In this document: one piece after another, positions 1 through 12,930 of the stretch
Layout: every line of letters starts with the position of its first letter
How positions within the stretch are numbered: the stretch's first letter is position 1
Source: Kudoa neothunni
Taxonomy: Eukaryota; Cnidaria
Length of the DNA: 64,000 nt
Direction: 5' to 3'
Assembly (NCBI GenBank): GCA_964304625.1
Contig: OZ199838.1
Span: 15,934,001-15,998,000, forward strand
Position numbers and translations under genes: made by a program
The notes under the pieces: model-generated
What the model was told of the DNA's origin: nothing
Databases searched by the model: none
What the model saw: the letters and a program-made list of their open reading frames with translations, nothing else

Positions 1-1323
1 TCAATTAATAAAATAAATGAAAACTTCCGTGAATACACTCCAATTCATGGAGATAAATTCATTAATCTTAAAAATTCAAAGTTTGAGGTTGCATACATAA
101 TGCATTATCTTCAAGAATTAGAGCGTGTATTTATTTTTTCTATAAGATATAAATTAGTGAAATTCTAAAATTGTAGAATTTCAAGGATGATGCTGATGGA
201 TTTTTTTATTTTGATGGATGGGACCTGCTAGCTGGATACTATTTTGACAATATCGATAACAGTACACTTCCTCATAGAACACAGCTAAGTAATTTTTCAT
301 GGAATGAGGACATAACAAAGTTTGTATCTTGGAGTGTTCGATCATCGTTATTTGATCATAAAGAAATCTCATATTTACACATTGTAACTTTATATTTATA
401 GATGATTTTAAAAATACATTAATTTATTGAGGTATCTAAAGAAATGGGTACATTAATGGAAGATGAATTGAAAACCACCGAGTGTAGAAGTTTATACATT
501 GGAATTATTTTTCAAAATTGGTTTCGCCTGGGCCGAAAAAAATGCTCAGTCGAATCTTCAGATCAACTGAAGCTGTATCCCTTTAAAAAGGGAAAAACCT
601 ATAATGATACTTTGTGTAAAGATAAGGTTATGGAGTACTACGATAAACATCAAAACTTTTTGAACACAATGTGTAATGTTTATTGGGATGCTAAAAACTT
701 TAGGATAATAAACGACAGAAAAAGATTTGTGGTATTTTGATGCAAAAAAAGTCGATTTCGAGCATTTATTTAGATTTATTTAACATATAAAATACCTGTC
801 GGATTACATTACCCACCTTCATTAGAAACGTTGGGAAAGGTGTTTGAATCTTTGTGTCGATCGTATGAAGAAGATACGCTAGTATTATATAACTATATAG
901 ATAGAGTCCAATTTTAATTTATTAGGCCTTTCGTGATGAATGGGCTTTTAATTGCGTTCTGTTCCAGACCTATTTTCGATTTTTAAAAAGTGTTGTTAAC
1001 CAAAACTATATTTCTTTTTCTATCAAAGTATAATAGTATTAAAAAAATTGTGTAGATATTCCTTTTTTATTTTCTCATAGAATCTTGGATATGAGTGGAT
1101 GCACAGTTACTCGCTGACTGACCCTCGTCTTTCAAATAGAATAAAAATATCGGATTCTATTGTTGGTTCGAATAGTTTCAAATCAAAATCCAAAACTATA
1201 ATAATAGCTGTTTCAACAATATTAGTTGGTATCGTAGTTTTAGTTTCTCTTCTGGTAATCGTATGGAAATATAAGAAAGGTGAAAACTTAATAACGTGTG
1301 GTTCTCGGTCTAACCCTCGCTAA
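1..1323 (+). CDS. Paralog A: C-terminal six exons of a membrane-anchored protein, unknown family
   Basis: The gene enters from outside the window. Exons by splice sites: 1-126, 177-383, 432-731, 774-881, 926-1027, 1081-1323. Introns are 42-53 nt and all phase 0. Exon 3 holds a Cys-containing stretch with the string LKLYPF; the last exon has YSLTDPR followed by a hydrophobic span (TIIIAVSTILVGIVVLVSLL) and a short basic tail, so the protein looks like a type I membrane protein with a small cytoplasmic end. It is clearly related to paralog B at 6459-8643: same intron positions and phases, IKLYPF/LKLYPF and LTDPR in the same places, and matching NDWFDMCV/RDEWAFNCV exons. I do not recognise the family. 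A histidine acid phosphatase was considered but no RHG motif is visible. The exon structure is well supported; the function is unknown. Confidence 0.7.
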
Positions 1324-3678
1324 ATATTGATTCCTCTGATTGTTTACCCAAAAATCGTGATATTTTTCATTTGATTTCGCGAATTTTTTTAGATGCCAAA
1401 TAGTATTTTTTATCGCACAGCTTTCATTATCTGTATGTTTTGAACGATATTAATTTATTTACCATAGCTGATAGCAAGCGGTAACACTCAAATTTTTTAT
1501 TTTGTCTTATATTTGCAACTCTTATTCAATTTTTTAATATTATTTCTTAGAAATTCATTAACTTTTGTTATTTTAACATTTATCGAATTTCTTGGAACTT
1601 ACAACTGTCTCTCTGTTTCTTATTTTTTCTATTTAAAGGAAATATTAAATTCTAATGTTCATCAATGAATCATTTAAAATAGTTTTATTTTATTTTAAAA
1701 TCTTCTTATTATTATAATAACAATAATAATTAATAAATGATAGTAATATGGTTTAATTATTATGGCTAAGGTTTGATCATAAAAAATGTATCAGAAATTT
1801 AGGCTTATAGATACTATTTATGTTTTTACAAAAGAAGTTTTAATTCAGCCTTATATATTTCATGAGGGTATGTGAAAAGTTTGATTTTCTGATCCATAAT
1901 TTTTTAGAACATGCGGTGTCCATTGGGAAAAATGAATTCAACATTTTAATATTCTTCAATTTACAACAAAGCAAATTTTATTGCGGAACGTAAAGAAACT
2001 TAATTTCATACTTCTAATAATAATAATATGCAGAATTTTTTATTTTATCAATGAAAAACGAACTATTCATCCAAATCCATCTCTATGATCTGTATGTTAA
2101 TTCTAATTTATTAATCTACATAGAGCTTTTGTGTTTTTAGAAATGAACAATTACAAATGTTGACATTTAAATTTTGTCATACAAACAAAATATAGCATTT
2201 CATTGCATTTTGAGAAGAGAAGTATGCCCTCTATATAATAACTTCATTCTAAATAATAATAATATTCCTATTCTAGAAATGAAAAAATATTTTGACAATA
2301 GACTCATCAAGTAATCGTTGATAAAAGGAATTGTCCGTTTAATATTTGATAATTCGGCTAAATCATCGTTTTAGCAAAGTAATTACAGTTATTGAATTTA
2401 ATTATTCTTAACAATGTTAGTTTTACCAATGAAATTGACGCGTTTCAAAATGGTAGGTTTTACGGGGGCATAAAAACACCCAATGGTTGGGTTGGATTAG
2501 TAATTACGTTTTCAAACCTGCAAGCGCAATTACGTACGTTGATCATTCAAAATTATAAAATTTAAAAAGTTATGTGACGTATAAATTATCCATTTATAAA
2601 CAATTATATATTTTTGCAATTTACTACATTTGCGCCTATATTTCTTGCTCAAAACTATTCTCAATCGTTCCAACTATATTAATACTGTTTCCTTATATAC
2701 ACAAAGTATAGAGAGGTAAAATATTAAATGTTTGATTGTTACTTAATTTCACCGCCAATTATGTAAATTTAAAACCACTTAATTATTTTGTATTTGTCTA
2801 CAAAGGATCTGACATTATTTGAGGTTTCTGCTTCATTTATATATGATAATATGTGTAAAGTAAATCTAAATTCAACCCAAAGAAACAAACGATACGTTAG
2901 CAAACGAAAACTGGAGTAAAACATCTAGAATAATTTTAAATCAACCTAAATTAAAAAAAAGTGCTTAATAAATGTATTATTTAAGTAATGTGTAGATTTT
3001 TCATTTCTTTTATGAATTTTTTTTTTGTGAAAATATAAAGTTACCAACCATGTGTCACTATGTACCACATGTCGTCCATGGTAATACCACAATGGGATAT
3101 GTATGTTTAATCGATAACGAGATTCGATCCAACAGAGTAAGTACCTATATTTGCTTTAACGAATAAATTATTGTTTATTTAAGTATCTTGTATTTTAATT
3201 AATAAATACACACAATCATTATCACATAATTTGATATATATATTAAGTTATAGGTCTCAGATTTCATTCCATGATTCGTTATTACGCAAATATTTATAAA
3301 AATAATACAACTCCTTATCACAAATAATTTTTTATATTTTTATGTCTCATAAATGAAACAATTGTATTAGATATCGAAAGTGGTGAAATTAATATATAAA
3401 TATATATAATTTAAGTTAGTATTGAAATACTTTTCGGCTAATGAATTCAAAAACGTCTAAAATGAGATGAAGTTTATATTTGATAGAGAATTTATTATAT
3501 TTAATTTTCCTCAAATTTAAATATACTTTTAAGAGTTTAATTTTTATATTAATTAAAATTATTAAAAAGTCCCATGTCGTTTAAATTTTAAAACATGCAC
3601 AATGATTCTAAACAAAATATAATGGATTAAATTCCATTTTAAATATAATATCATTCAGTAATTATACAAATCCTCATA
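1324..3678. other. Intergenic, no gene seen
   Basis: AT-rich sequence with many stops in all frames. I see no exon with good splice sites or a transposase motif. A short open stretch at about 3048-3138 ends in a donor-like GTAAGT, but nothing around it supports a gene. Confidence 0.5.
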
Positions 3679-4677
3679 CAGTAAGTAACCAATTTCACGC
3701 ACTTTTTAAAAACCTATTTAATTGGAATATTGATCGGTCACTGTTTACATAATATTTTTCTTATAATATTTCAATCAAAATTGTTATTATAATTATTTTA
3801 AAAAGTTGTGAAATAATGTAATTAAAAGTCATGTGGTCGGCCGATTTCAAGCACTTTTTTCAGGTACTTCTTGTTTATTAATGAATTTAGTCAATATTCA
3901 ATGCCAAAAACTCCTATAACCATACCTATTGCCGAAAAGTACAATATAGCTTATTCTCATGAATATCTCCTAGCTAATGACACAAAAACTGCCACTGTAT
4001 CATATTTTAAAATATCTATTATATTCTAATGGCATCCTAGAGATGAAAAATAAAATAATCAAAACCTATACATGTTGTTAGAATCCAAAAATAGAAATTA
4101 TTAGCATACAGGGCAGTTTAATTCTATTTATGAAGATTTATATGAATGGATTAGGTAGGTGGACACGAAGCAGAAAGATTGTAATAAGCGTCGTCACTAT
4201 AATCATCAAGAGAAACCAATCAGCCAAAGAAAAGGGTTTACCTTCATGTGCAATTCGTGGAGTGTTTCGTTGTTTTTAAAAAAGTTCCAACATTTAAAAA
4301 TCAAATTTTATTAGCTAATCTGATGATGCTACCTACTTCATAATAGACCAATCAAATCAGAACACTTTTTAAAAGATATCCTGAAAATTTTATTTACAAT
4401 GTAGACGAAACTGCCTTATTCTACCGATAACAACAAGAAAAGTATCTTATAGATCGTTGAAAAATAATTTTGTTCTGTTAACACGTTTCTCGAGTTTTAG
4501 TTATCGTTTAAAAATTAATATATAGTTAATTAACCTTTTTAAACGCGACTTAATTATTATTAAATGTTAATTTTTTCTCAAATAATTTCGCGCGCAAATG
4601 CGTGAAATTATACGTGACCGAGTTGAGGCATTTTTTTCTTGGTTCCGAGGGGATTACGTGAAATTGGTTTCTTACTG
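3679..4677 (+). mobile_element. Tigger/pogo-type DNA transposon remnant with terminal inverted repeats
   Basis: The ends are inverted repeats: CAGTAAGTAACCAATTTCACG at the left and its near-complement ending in CTTACTG at the right. Both are flanked by TA, the target site of the Tc1/mariner/pogo superfamily. Inside, about 4387-4431 reads NFIYNVDETALFYR, the first catalytic Asp block of pogo/Tigger transposases (family form: N-x-DET-x-LFYR). The rest of the transposase is decayed with many stops and the element is only 999 bp, so it is a deleted, inactive copy. Confidence 0.75.
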
Positions 4678-4927
4678 TATAAAGTAAATAATACCTTTAT
4701 TCTCGACAACATTTATTGGATTAATCATGTAAAAAAAATAAAATAAAAATATGGCATTTCTAAACATAATTTTTTAAGATAGAAATAAATTTTGAACGAA
4801 ATGTTAGCAAAAGATTAATTTAATAAGGATTATATTATGTTTTAATTAAAATTTGTTAGATTTATTGAAATATACATTTTGTAAAGAAATTAATTTATCG
4901 TAATATTTACGAAATTAGTACTTTACG

Positions 4928-4928
<1 letters not shown>

Positions 4929-4958
<30 letters not shown>
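4929..4958. repeat. (TA)n microsatellite
   Basis: Fifteen TA units directly abutting the repeat that starts at 4959. It may be an expanded TA target site. Confidence 0.9.
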
Positions 4959-4962
<4 letters not shown>

Positions 4963-5705
4963 CGCAGGGTTATTGCACACTTAGAAATATTGTCGAAACT
5001 TCAAAATATGCAAATTAATTATAGATATAAATCGTGAGATAAGAGTAAAATATATCGATAAATATAATTATAAAGTTAAGAAATAATTTTTTTGCTGCGG
5101 AAATAGGAGTACATGCTTATTTCGCACCTGAAATATGTTGTTTGGCTACATTGGCATGGTTAGTACGCAGTAGGAAAATAGGAAAAATTATCGCTTACTA
5201 GAAGAAAACGTATAGATTATTAAATAATTGGAAAAATTAGGAATTAAGAGTGGCTCTAGAGCGAACATCGTTAGGCGCTCTAGCCTTAAAACAGTCATCA
5301 AATTTAATACAATTGTATCAATAAAATCATAAATATTTGCAGACTTTATTTCAAGTGATTTAAGATTTTATCGCAAAACTCTTATAAACAAAATTTGAAC
5401 TACTCGATATGAGATATGAGAATGAATGGATCAAACTTTCGATAACGAAATGTATAAAGTTGTGCAGAGAGTATAATATAATAGGAAAATAAATTGGCCA
5501 ATGGCATAAAGGACGACAATCCTATAACTGTCGGTCGAGGATAGTTCCATGGGTTTGCTTCGAGAGTTATTCTAAAAATGAACAATTTAAATAGAAAATC
5601 TAAAAGAAATATAGAAATGAAGAAATTATTCAAAGTCTACGGCATCGAAATGCTGAATCACATTACAAAGTTAAATTTTTCACATCTCTCTATTAAAGTT
5701 ATTAT
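4959..5705 (+). repeat. Dispersed repeat, copy 1 (inverted partner at 57.85-58.58 kb)
   Basis: It begins with GTGACGCAGGGTTATTGCAC and matches the reverse complement of 57845-58575 along its length. Shared blocks include GAAAAATTAGGAATTAAGAG, GCGAACATCGT and AACAATTTAAATAGAAAATC or close variants. The GCAGGGTTATT end next to TA suggests a Tc1/mariner-like DNA transposon, but no transposase motif is readable. Confidence 0.7.
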
Positions 5706-5811
5706 TAGTGCAACGAGAGAATAAATAAAAAAGCAGAAAAGTGGTCGCGCACCCACAAAAATTTCCCATATATGTGCATATGTGCGGACGCTAAAGCGTG
5801 GATATTAAATA

Positions 5812-5870
5812 GTGCAGGGTTATTATACACTTGAGTCCTTGTTTCAAAAATGTTCATAGAATCCCTGCAC
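5812..5870. mobile_element. 59-bp mini inverted-repeat element
   Basis: It starts with GTGCAGGGTTATT and ends with ATCCCTGCAC, so the outer 8 bp are perfect inverted repeats. The start is nearly the same as the end of the repeat at 4959, so this is probably a deleted relative lying just downstream. Confidence 0.5.
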
Positions 5871-6458
5871 AATTGTACATATATATATATATATATATAT
5901 TATAATAAAATTCATTTATTTATTCAAAATGTATCGTTTAACTATAATGAAGTTCAAAATATATTCCAAAAAAATAGTAAATATTGCTTTGTATTAATAT
6001 AATAAGATTAAAACACTTATTAATGAAGAGCGGATAATCATTATGAATATATATATATATATAAAATTTAAACAAATGAATTGATGAAGTTTACTTTTGC
6101 TCTGATTAAATTAAGATATTTCATGATTTATTAATTATTGTTATTTTATTAACTATCTCAAAGTTTACTTTATAGTTATCACTTTTATTAACAAACAAAG
6201 ATATTTTTTCGGCTAATCAAGTTTTAACGTGGTCAATCTAGTAAATACCCTGTTAAAAGCTTGTAATGAAATTGCCTGTTTTATTTTTCCTAGTGTGTTT
6301 TGGTTTGAATACTGAATGTAATGGAAAAATAAAAGTAAAACAGTGTATTTTTCATGGGATAATGTTTGTTTTGATAGTTTGGAGTAATAATCCATTTTTT
6401 CGATAATTTCTTAATGTCATTCATCTACCAAATAAATTACGACACCAAACCTGCAACA
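5871..6458. other. Spacer upstream of paralog B
   Basis: It holds two TA runs (about 5880-5900 and 6043-6062) and no gene that I can support. The promoter of paralog B should lie here but no motif stands out. Confidence 0.4.
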
Positions 6459-8643
6459 ATGATAGTAATATCGTTTGAACCTTGCTACGAAGGTATAAAA
6501 TCTGTCCATTATTTATGAATAAAATATCCCATTCAGGAGATTATACCATAGAACCATTAGACAGATTAAAAATGATTCTACATACATGTATCGACACTGT
6601 TCTCCATATGGATTTAATGGCGAGAGTAAAATTGTCAGATATTCATATTGAATATGTTGGTACGTATGAGTGGGCAGAAAAAAAGTATATTTAATAAAAT
6701 TGGATCAGTATATTGTTAGAATTGTACAGGAAAAATGATTTAAAAGGATATTATAAATATTTGAAAGAATTAAATCAGTTATTTTCAAGACATTCCCGAA
6801 TTCCTGATAAGAATTTCGCTAGTGTAATCGATGCAAACGACATGTTGGGATACCACCTGCTCTTCCTTGAAAGCCAGCTAGTAAGACAATTACAGTCGAA
6901 CCTCGCTCGATTACTCGGAAAATTTGGGACCAGCGATGTTCAGGCTAATCGAACATAAGCTATGTTTGGTGCGTGTATCCTTAAAATGTTCTACTTAAAG
7001 GGTTGTCCACTTGATTTATAAACAATTTTTACTATTTACGAAGTAGAATATTTTATCTTATGCAACTTATTTTAAAATACATTGGCATATCTATTAACTA
7101 ATAATATGGATACGTACAAGAAAAACAATACATAATCATGGGAGAGAAACACGCCTACAAAGGAGTAATCCAATTATTTAAATAATCGGTAGTTAATTTT
7201 TGTTTAATATACATACAAACGTAAGTTCAGGTATAGTACATATTTAAATAAGAACTGAATGCTTAACTAAAGTATTAAAAGAGAAATTTTTAAATAATTA
7301 ACCTAGAAGTATTTTTATTTTAAATATTTTACATATTGCGATGTTATATACGCTACATTGTATATGTAATACGGTGATGGGTGGCACTTTTATCCGGAAA
7401 TATGATTAAATAGTTGTTCCCGATAATCGAGGTTCGACTGTATTTTTTTAATGAAGGCTTGATCAAATTTATGCATTTTAGGGGGAAAATTCGATGCCTT
7501 ATGGGATCATTGCATATGATCACAAGAAATTGTTGATGAGTTCCCGTATTATAAAACCGTTATCCTTGGTTCTGAATTACCCAAAAATAAAGATACATTG
7601 GAAAGGAAATCTTAAAACACATATCACCAAGTCGATCAATAACCTACCTCTCTATGAAGCCATCGAAAGTAACCAACCACATGTATTTTTAAATTTGTTA
7701 GCCGATATTAAGCTTAAATCTTAATTTAAGAATCCTAACTTGAACACTATACCAGTGTTGGACTTGGAAGATTGTGCATCCCAATATTTGAGTGTTTTAT
7801 TTACAGATTGGAGACGTTTCGTAGATCCAAAACAATGTTCAATTCCTACTGTGAACCAAATCAAGTTATATCCATTCCAAATGAAGACCTCTTTTAAATT
7901 TGATGAGTGTAAAGAAGAAATTATAAAACATTTCAGAAATAATGCAAAATTTCTAAAGAATTATTGTGAGTCTGGAAATCGTTACTTTCTTCCAGAAGCC
8001 GCATTAAATAAATCCTTCTACGTATAAAATTAATTATAAATCATTGTTTTAAATATTAATCTTAGTGTTATATGCCGGAATCTGATCATACTATTGAGAA
8101 GTATGTGAGTGAGAGCGATAAGAAAAGATCAAAATACTACAAATATCAAAAATTGATCGACACCGAATGTGTTACCTACCATAAATTTGTTCCCCTCATT
8201 AAGAATAAGGTAAACAATTCTGCGAAAATTTTACAAAAACTGCAAATAAAAATTAGACACGTAACGACTGGTTTGATATGTGTGTTATCTCGGCAAATTA
8301 TGTGGTATACTTGGATGGTCTAGCCAAAACATATCAACTTACCTGTTCCAAAAATGTTATTTTATTATACGTCCATAAATTTATTTATTATTAACTAATT
8401 AATTAATTAATAATGTAGGATTTACATGAAAGATGGGTGGAAGGTTATGCGTTAACGGATCCACGTTACCCAGAATTCGGTTTAGTATCCATATTATACG
8501 CTGCCTTATCATCTGCAGTCATGATCGGGATGATTATTGGATTATTCGGGATTGGTTTAGTCTCTCTTGTCATTACGATTTTGAGTGAGAAAAACAGAAT
8601 AAAAATATTATGCCCAGTTTCTTTACCGATAATAGAAATTTAA
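6459..8643 (+). CDS. Paralog B: complete 437-residue membrane-anchored protein, unknown family
   Basis: Exons: 6459-6492, 6537-6684, 6709-6880, 7482-7682, 7731-8021, 8066-8209, 8257-8355, 8419-8643. Lengths sum to 1314 nt, a whole number of codons. The ATG at 6459 was chosen because it opens a phase-1 exon that joins in frame. Introns 1 and 2 are phase 1 and phase 2 (44 and 24 nt); the rest are phase 0. An apparent TAA near 7722 lies in the intron 7683-7730, so it is not a break. The protein ends with EGYALTDPR, a long hydrophobic span (about residues 385-410) and a short tail. Exon positions from the third onward match paralog A, so the two arose by tandem duplication. Intron 3 (6881-7481) was enlarged by a MITE. 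The family is not recognised. Confidence 0.72.
6893..7440. mobile_element. pogo-type MITE, 548 bp
   Basis: The left end is CAGTCGAACCTCG and the right end is its exact complement CGAGGTTCGACTG. TA lies immediately outside both ends as a target-site duplication. There is no coding potential. It sits in intron 3 of paralog B; paralog A has only a 50-nt intron at the same place, so the insertion is younger than the duplication. Confidence 0.85.
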
Positions 8644-9133
8644 TGTCGATCCAATTAAAACCGGAAACTTATTCACTATATTATCCAACTAGGCGTTATT
8701 TTCAATAATTTGTCTCCTCATTATTGATTTCAATATTTTATTGTTAATAAAATAAAAATTATTTTCCCTTACTTAATTATTTAAAAAATATATAATACTG
8801 TTGCCCTGATACCCACTTTTTATTAAACAAGCACTAAAATCCTCAGTATTGCCGATACCATATTCTATGAATAACTGGATTTAGGGGTCTAATTACGTGA
8901 TAATCCGACTAAATTTGTTTTAAAAAATTCAATTACATTTTTTTGCTTAAATGGAAAATCCACATTAATTTTTAAAATTCGATATTCCTGATAGATGTTC
9001 CGCAACTTGTCACAGATGAATTTATAATTTCTTTTATTATTTTTAATTGTCGTTTTTAAAAAATATTTGCTCTTTTAATTAGTCACATAATTTCAATTTA
9101 AATGATAAAATTTCAAATCACTGATTAAGCAGG

Positions 9134-10026
9134 ATTGGACATGCCGGAATCAGTTAAACCGCACCCTGTATTATGGGAAATCCGAATTTTCTCTTTAAAC
9201 AATTATTTAAAATTATTATTCACCAAGTCGAACATTGGTAAAGCAGTGCACGTTTTTAGAATGAAATTAAAGGCTTTAATGTATAAATCTCTATCAAACT
9301 GGTTTTCAAACTTTATAGTTATGTCGATTCTCATGTGTACTATTGAAATGATCGATAAAAAAACTGATGGTTTATAAAAATTATTTCTGCACGGATTTAC
9401 AAAATAATTTGACTTTTAAAATATATTTTTTATGTACAAAATTCAACTTAGATCGATATTTACGTTTGACAATTTGTGGATAGAACTGGAAAGTTTTACC
9501 TCACTCAGAGAGACATACGATCATTTTTTATTATAGTTTTGGTAAAGTTTTTATTTTTTGGTTTTTGGTATTCGGCATAGTTGAGAGCCCTAATTCGCAT
9601 ATTTGTTCCGTTGAAAACTTCAAGAAATTAAAATTAAACTTATTTGGCATTGATGTGTACTCGTTTACAGTTTATATCCAATGTCAGATCAGCTTATGTT
9701 CAATGCGCTTCATTCTAAGAGTTGTGGTCCACCGTTGTCAACCCATATCGAACAAGTCAGACTTTTTTGTAAAAACTGAACTGATATTTAATTATATGTA
9801 TAAATATTATGCAGATTGATAATTAACACAGGAACTTAAAAGTTACGACGTCACTTGGTCGATGTGTTCAAAATTCTCTCATTCCAATAAGATAATGTAA
9901 TGTTATGTAGAGCACAACATTCTATTTTTTCTAATGGTTTAGGGGGTTCCAGAAGAAGAAAATGCGCTTTGGGCAAAACGTCAATCAGAGTTAGATAAAT
10001 TAAAGATGTGCTGTATTTTCCGATAA
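9134..10026 (+). CDS. Possible small gene, exons uncertain
   Basis: Three open stretches on the plus strand have acceptor-like 5' edges: about 9134-9377 (after TTAAGCAG, contains a hydrophobic block SNWFSNFIVMSILMCTI), about 9545-9760 (after TTATTATAG, a hydrophobic start then Cys-rich), and 9943-10026 (after GGTTTAG, reading GVPEEENALWAKRQSELDKL and ending MCCIFR and TAA). I could not find donors that join them convincingly. The last exon is the most gene-like. Some or all of this may be noise. Confidence 0.25.
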
Positions 10027-11284
10027 ACATTACTCCAAATGACGATTATTGAAATTTTAAATAATCAATCTTTTATTTGAGAAAATTGTTTCAAATATAA
10101 TTCGGCATTAAACTGCAAAATATGAGGAAAATTCAACGAGTAAATTTTGAATAAATGACCAATTATTAAAGTTATTCTATGCGCGCATATTAATATTGTT
10201 ACATTTCTTTGCATTATGATTGTATAAGTAGGTGTATTTATGGGGTTTCTTAGTTTTGACATTTTATTAAAGTTTTATAACAGCTACAAATTAATTTTTC
10301 TTATTTTAAACAACGCAGTGTAATTCATGTATTTTTAATGCCTCTACAGCACGAAACTAAGAATATTGAGTAACAGTTTTCACATATGTTTTTGGATGCT
10401 CTCTACAATGTAGGAATAAGCAAATTGACGAAAAGTCATCGTATTTTGAATAACTGAAAAAAACATAATGAGAGAATGAGGAGCTACCGTTATATTCTGG
10501 AGAGAACGACATGCTGATATAGATATCGATGTTGCGTATACGGGCTGGCATCGCATGTATAGAGCTTCATTATTTACTCGTTAGAATTCCCCTAAATTTT
10601 TAAAAATCTCATGTATAAATATTTTAAATAATTTTACTTGGAAGGTGTTTTTACATTAAATTTTTTGATATATGACAAACAAAATTTCAATTCAATTTTC
10701 TGAAAGCTTTCATAAAGGTAAAAGATTACAAAAAGTGGAGAAGAGTTACGTTCCATTTATACACTATAATATTGTTGGCAAATTTCACCCCATTTTATTT
10801 AGAAGGTTAATCAATTGCTAAAATTTCGGATAGGTGCCGAAACTAATCATTCAGAATTTCGAAAAATTCATATTTAATCTTAGTAAAGAAATCCAGCAGT
10901 TCTTATCTGAATTCTTAAAATCGATATAACTCTACATCCTGAGAAAGCCATTGGACTTCAGTATGAAGTAAAAGAGTGGCATGCTAAGTATTCATGCATT
11001 CACAAAATTAAACGAACTCATGATACTTTACTGGTCTTGATTTTAAATAATTAACTATCTTGGCCATCATGCCATGTATATCTTTTAGCTATGCCAACCA
11101 CGGTTTGACGACCAATAAAACGGTGATTTGTTGAAATATTTGATTGAAATCGTTTTAAAGTGTAAAAAACGTGCTAATCCTGCAGTCACTAAGGAGCAAT
11201 CAACTCTGCATATTCCAGCACACTTCTCTCACGTTATGTTGAAACGATTCAAGATTTAAGTATGAGGTAAATGCATCATCATAT
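10027..11284. other. Intergenic; one ankyrin-like scrap
   Basis: Mostly stops. At about 11131-11258 a short plus-strand frame reads DLLKYLIEIVLKCKKRANP followed by STLHIPAH, which loosely resembles an ankyrin repeat joint (ANP..., TLH-x-PAH). It is too short and isolated to call a gene. Confidence 0.25.
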
Positions 11285-11620
11285 AATCTTTACTTCTTGT
11301 TAATTCTTGCGATTCCCTGCAACATAAAATACCCTTGTTAATAATGACATCATTCTCAATAAACCGAGTAAATGCAATCCTAAGTGAGTTCCCATTCGAA
11401 TAGAAAAATAGGAGCAGCCTTCAATTTTAATATAACACGATTTTTGATATCAAGTGACATATCAGTAATCCGCCCATTTGTTATGATGCCAAATAGATGA
11501 ATATTCATAAGTTCAGAAGCAATATCTGAAAAAATATTTTTGCAATCGCAACGCATGCTGGTAATATATATGATTCCTCAATTGCGTATGGTTTCAACTA
11601 TTGGTGTGCAGTCTCTTCCA
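11285..11620 (-). mobile_element. hAT transposase fragment (ZBED5/SCAND3-like)
   Basis: The minus strand reads GRITDMSLDIKNRVILKLKA and then APIFLFEWELT. This corresponds to the stretch just before the first catalytic Asp in BED-finger hAT transposases (family form RRI-x-DMS-x-DI-x-x-x-V-x-x-x-K-x-x-P-F), where DEST is here replaced. Both flanks are decayed. Confidence 0.6.
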
Positions 11621-11769
11621 CAACAAACCTTGTTTGGATTGCTCGTAGCTAATCTTGATCTTTCTCAAAAATGCAGGAGATGACTTTGAAGTTTATTCAT
11701 TTAAACTAAAATTATTCTCTGGTTTTCTCGACTAAATTAGGATGTTGTTTATCGTCTGACGATTCAACT

Positions 11770-12601
11770 TTAACCCTCTAATGGATTAGGGGTACTAATC
11801 TACCCAAATGAGACTTTGTTTATTGTATGATTCGTTACTTATAATTTCAAACTTACTGAGATTACTGTTATTCCTTCAAAATAATTTTATTTACATATTA
11901 AAATAAAATAATAATTATTATCTATTGTATTGGTGGAAATATACATTTTCCATCCTCCGATGGACTTTTAGGGTAGAAAACTACCCCACAATTTTTTCCC
12001 TTAAAATTAAAGAAGAAATAATTTTGAACGAAGACGATGAGTTTGAGGATTTTCTATATTCTAGATTCTACGACACAACGCTTATAAACTGTAAATAGAT
12101 CACGTGATTCCACAAAAAACTCTTTTTGATGATGATATTTTCCGGAGGGAGTTATTGAAATAATGGCGAGAATCATGACAACAAACGTTACGTGCGCAAT
12201 TTGCAATAAATTTTGGTGTTAGAATCACCTAATGAATGTTTGTGAATCTTGTTTGCATGAAATGGGGTTTATTTAAAGCATAAAAAATAGGCTAAGGAAT
12301 TACATCGACTAACATTTTAATTTTAAAAGCTTTAATTAGAACAACACACAACCAATCTAAATCAGAATTAAAAACTAATACGACGGTTGTTGACCAAAGT
12401 GATATTCGTAGGATTACATTAATAAATCAGCGAATTTATTTGAGTTATAACTCTTTATTATTTTTTTGCATCCATCAAAATATTCAATATTTCTTCTTAC
12501 AGATTTTTTTCATAACAAGGGATAAAATTAAAATCTGGGGTAGTTTAATACATCAGCGTCCATCGGAGAGTAGTCGATTTTAGGTGCATTAGGGGGGTTA
12601 A
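11770..12601. mobile_element. piggyBac-like non-autonomous element
   Basis: It is bounded by TTAA on both sides with inverted ends TTAACCCTCTAATGGATTAG and (reverse complement of the right end) TTAACCCCCCTAATGCACC. TTAA duplication with CCCT ends is the piggyBac signature. A second inverted pair with CTCCGATGGAC lies inside (about 11957 and 12562), suggesting one element within another. An acidic stretch near 12030 (NEDDEFEDFLY) may be a relic of a transposase N terminus. Confidence 0.6.
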
Positions 12602-12930
12602 TGACAATATTGAATTATCCGAAAATCCTCCATTATAAACTTAGCAATGTTAAGTTAGCATAATGCTGATAAACAAGTATCATCATAGTTAACATTCGAC
12701 TATAATGTCATAATCTAAATCAAATAATGGAGTTTTCTGTATTATGATAATTTTTACCAATTTTTTTCTTTAAATTCAGTTGTGAACAATGAATGACAAA
12801 AATTTTAATGAGTATCTAAATAATCAGAATTTTAAAGAAAAAAATTTATTCTCAAAGTAAAAAAATAATTTATAAATTCCCCTTAATCTCGCGCAGCATT
12901 GTCAAAAGTAATCGTGGCTAACTAAAATAG
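12602..12930. other. Upstream region of GPN2
   Basis: An AT-rich spacer between a transposon end and the GPN2 start codon, with no visible exon or conserved promoter element. Confidence 0.4.

Noticed and set aside
7683-7730. In-frame TAA at 7722 in paralog B read as a pseudogene mark
   Set aside because: A donor at 7683 and an acceptor at 7730 define a 48-nt phase-0 intron at the same place as in paralog A, and the stop lies inside it.
1-8643. Paralogs A/B as histidine acid phosphatases
   Set aside because: Size, C-terminal span and a short KLYPF stretch fit loosely, but no RHG or HD catalytic motif is visible.
11131-11258. Ankyrin-repeat gene
   Set aside because: A single weak repeat-like stretch in a region full of stops.
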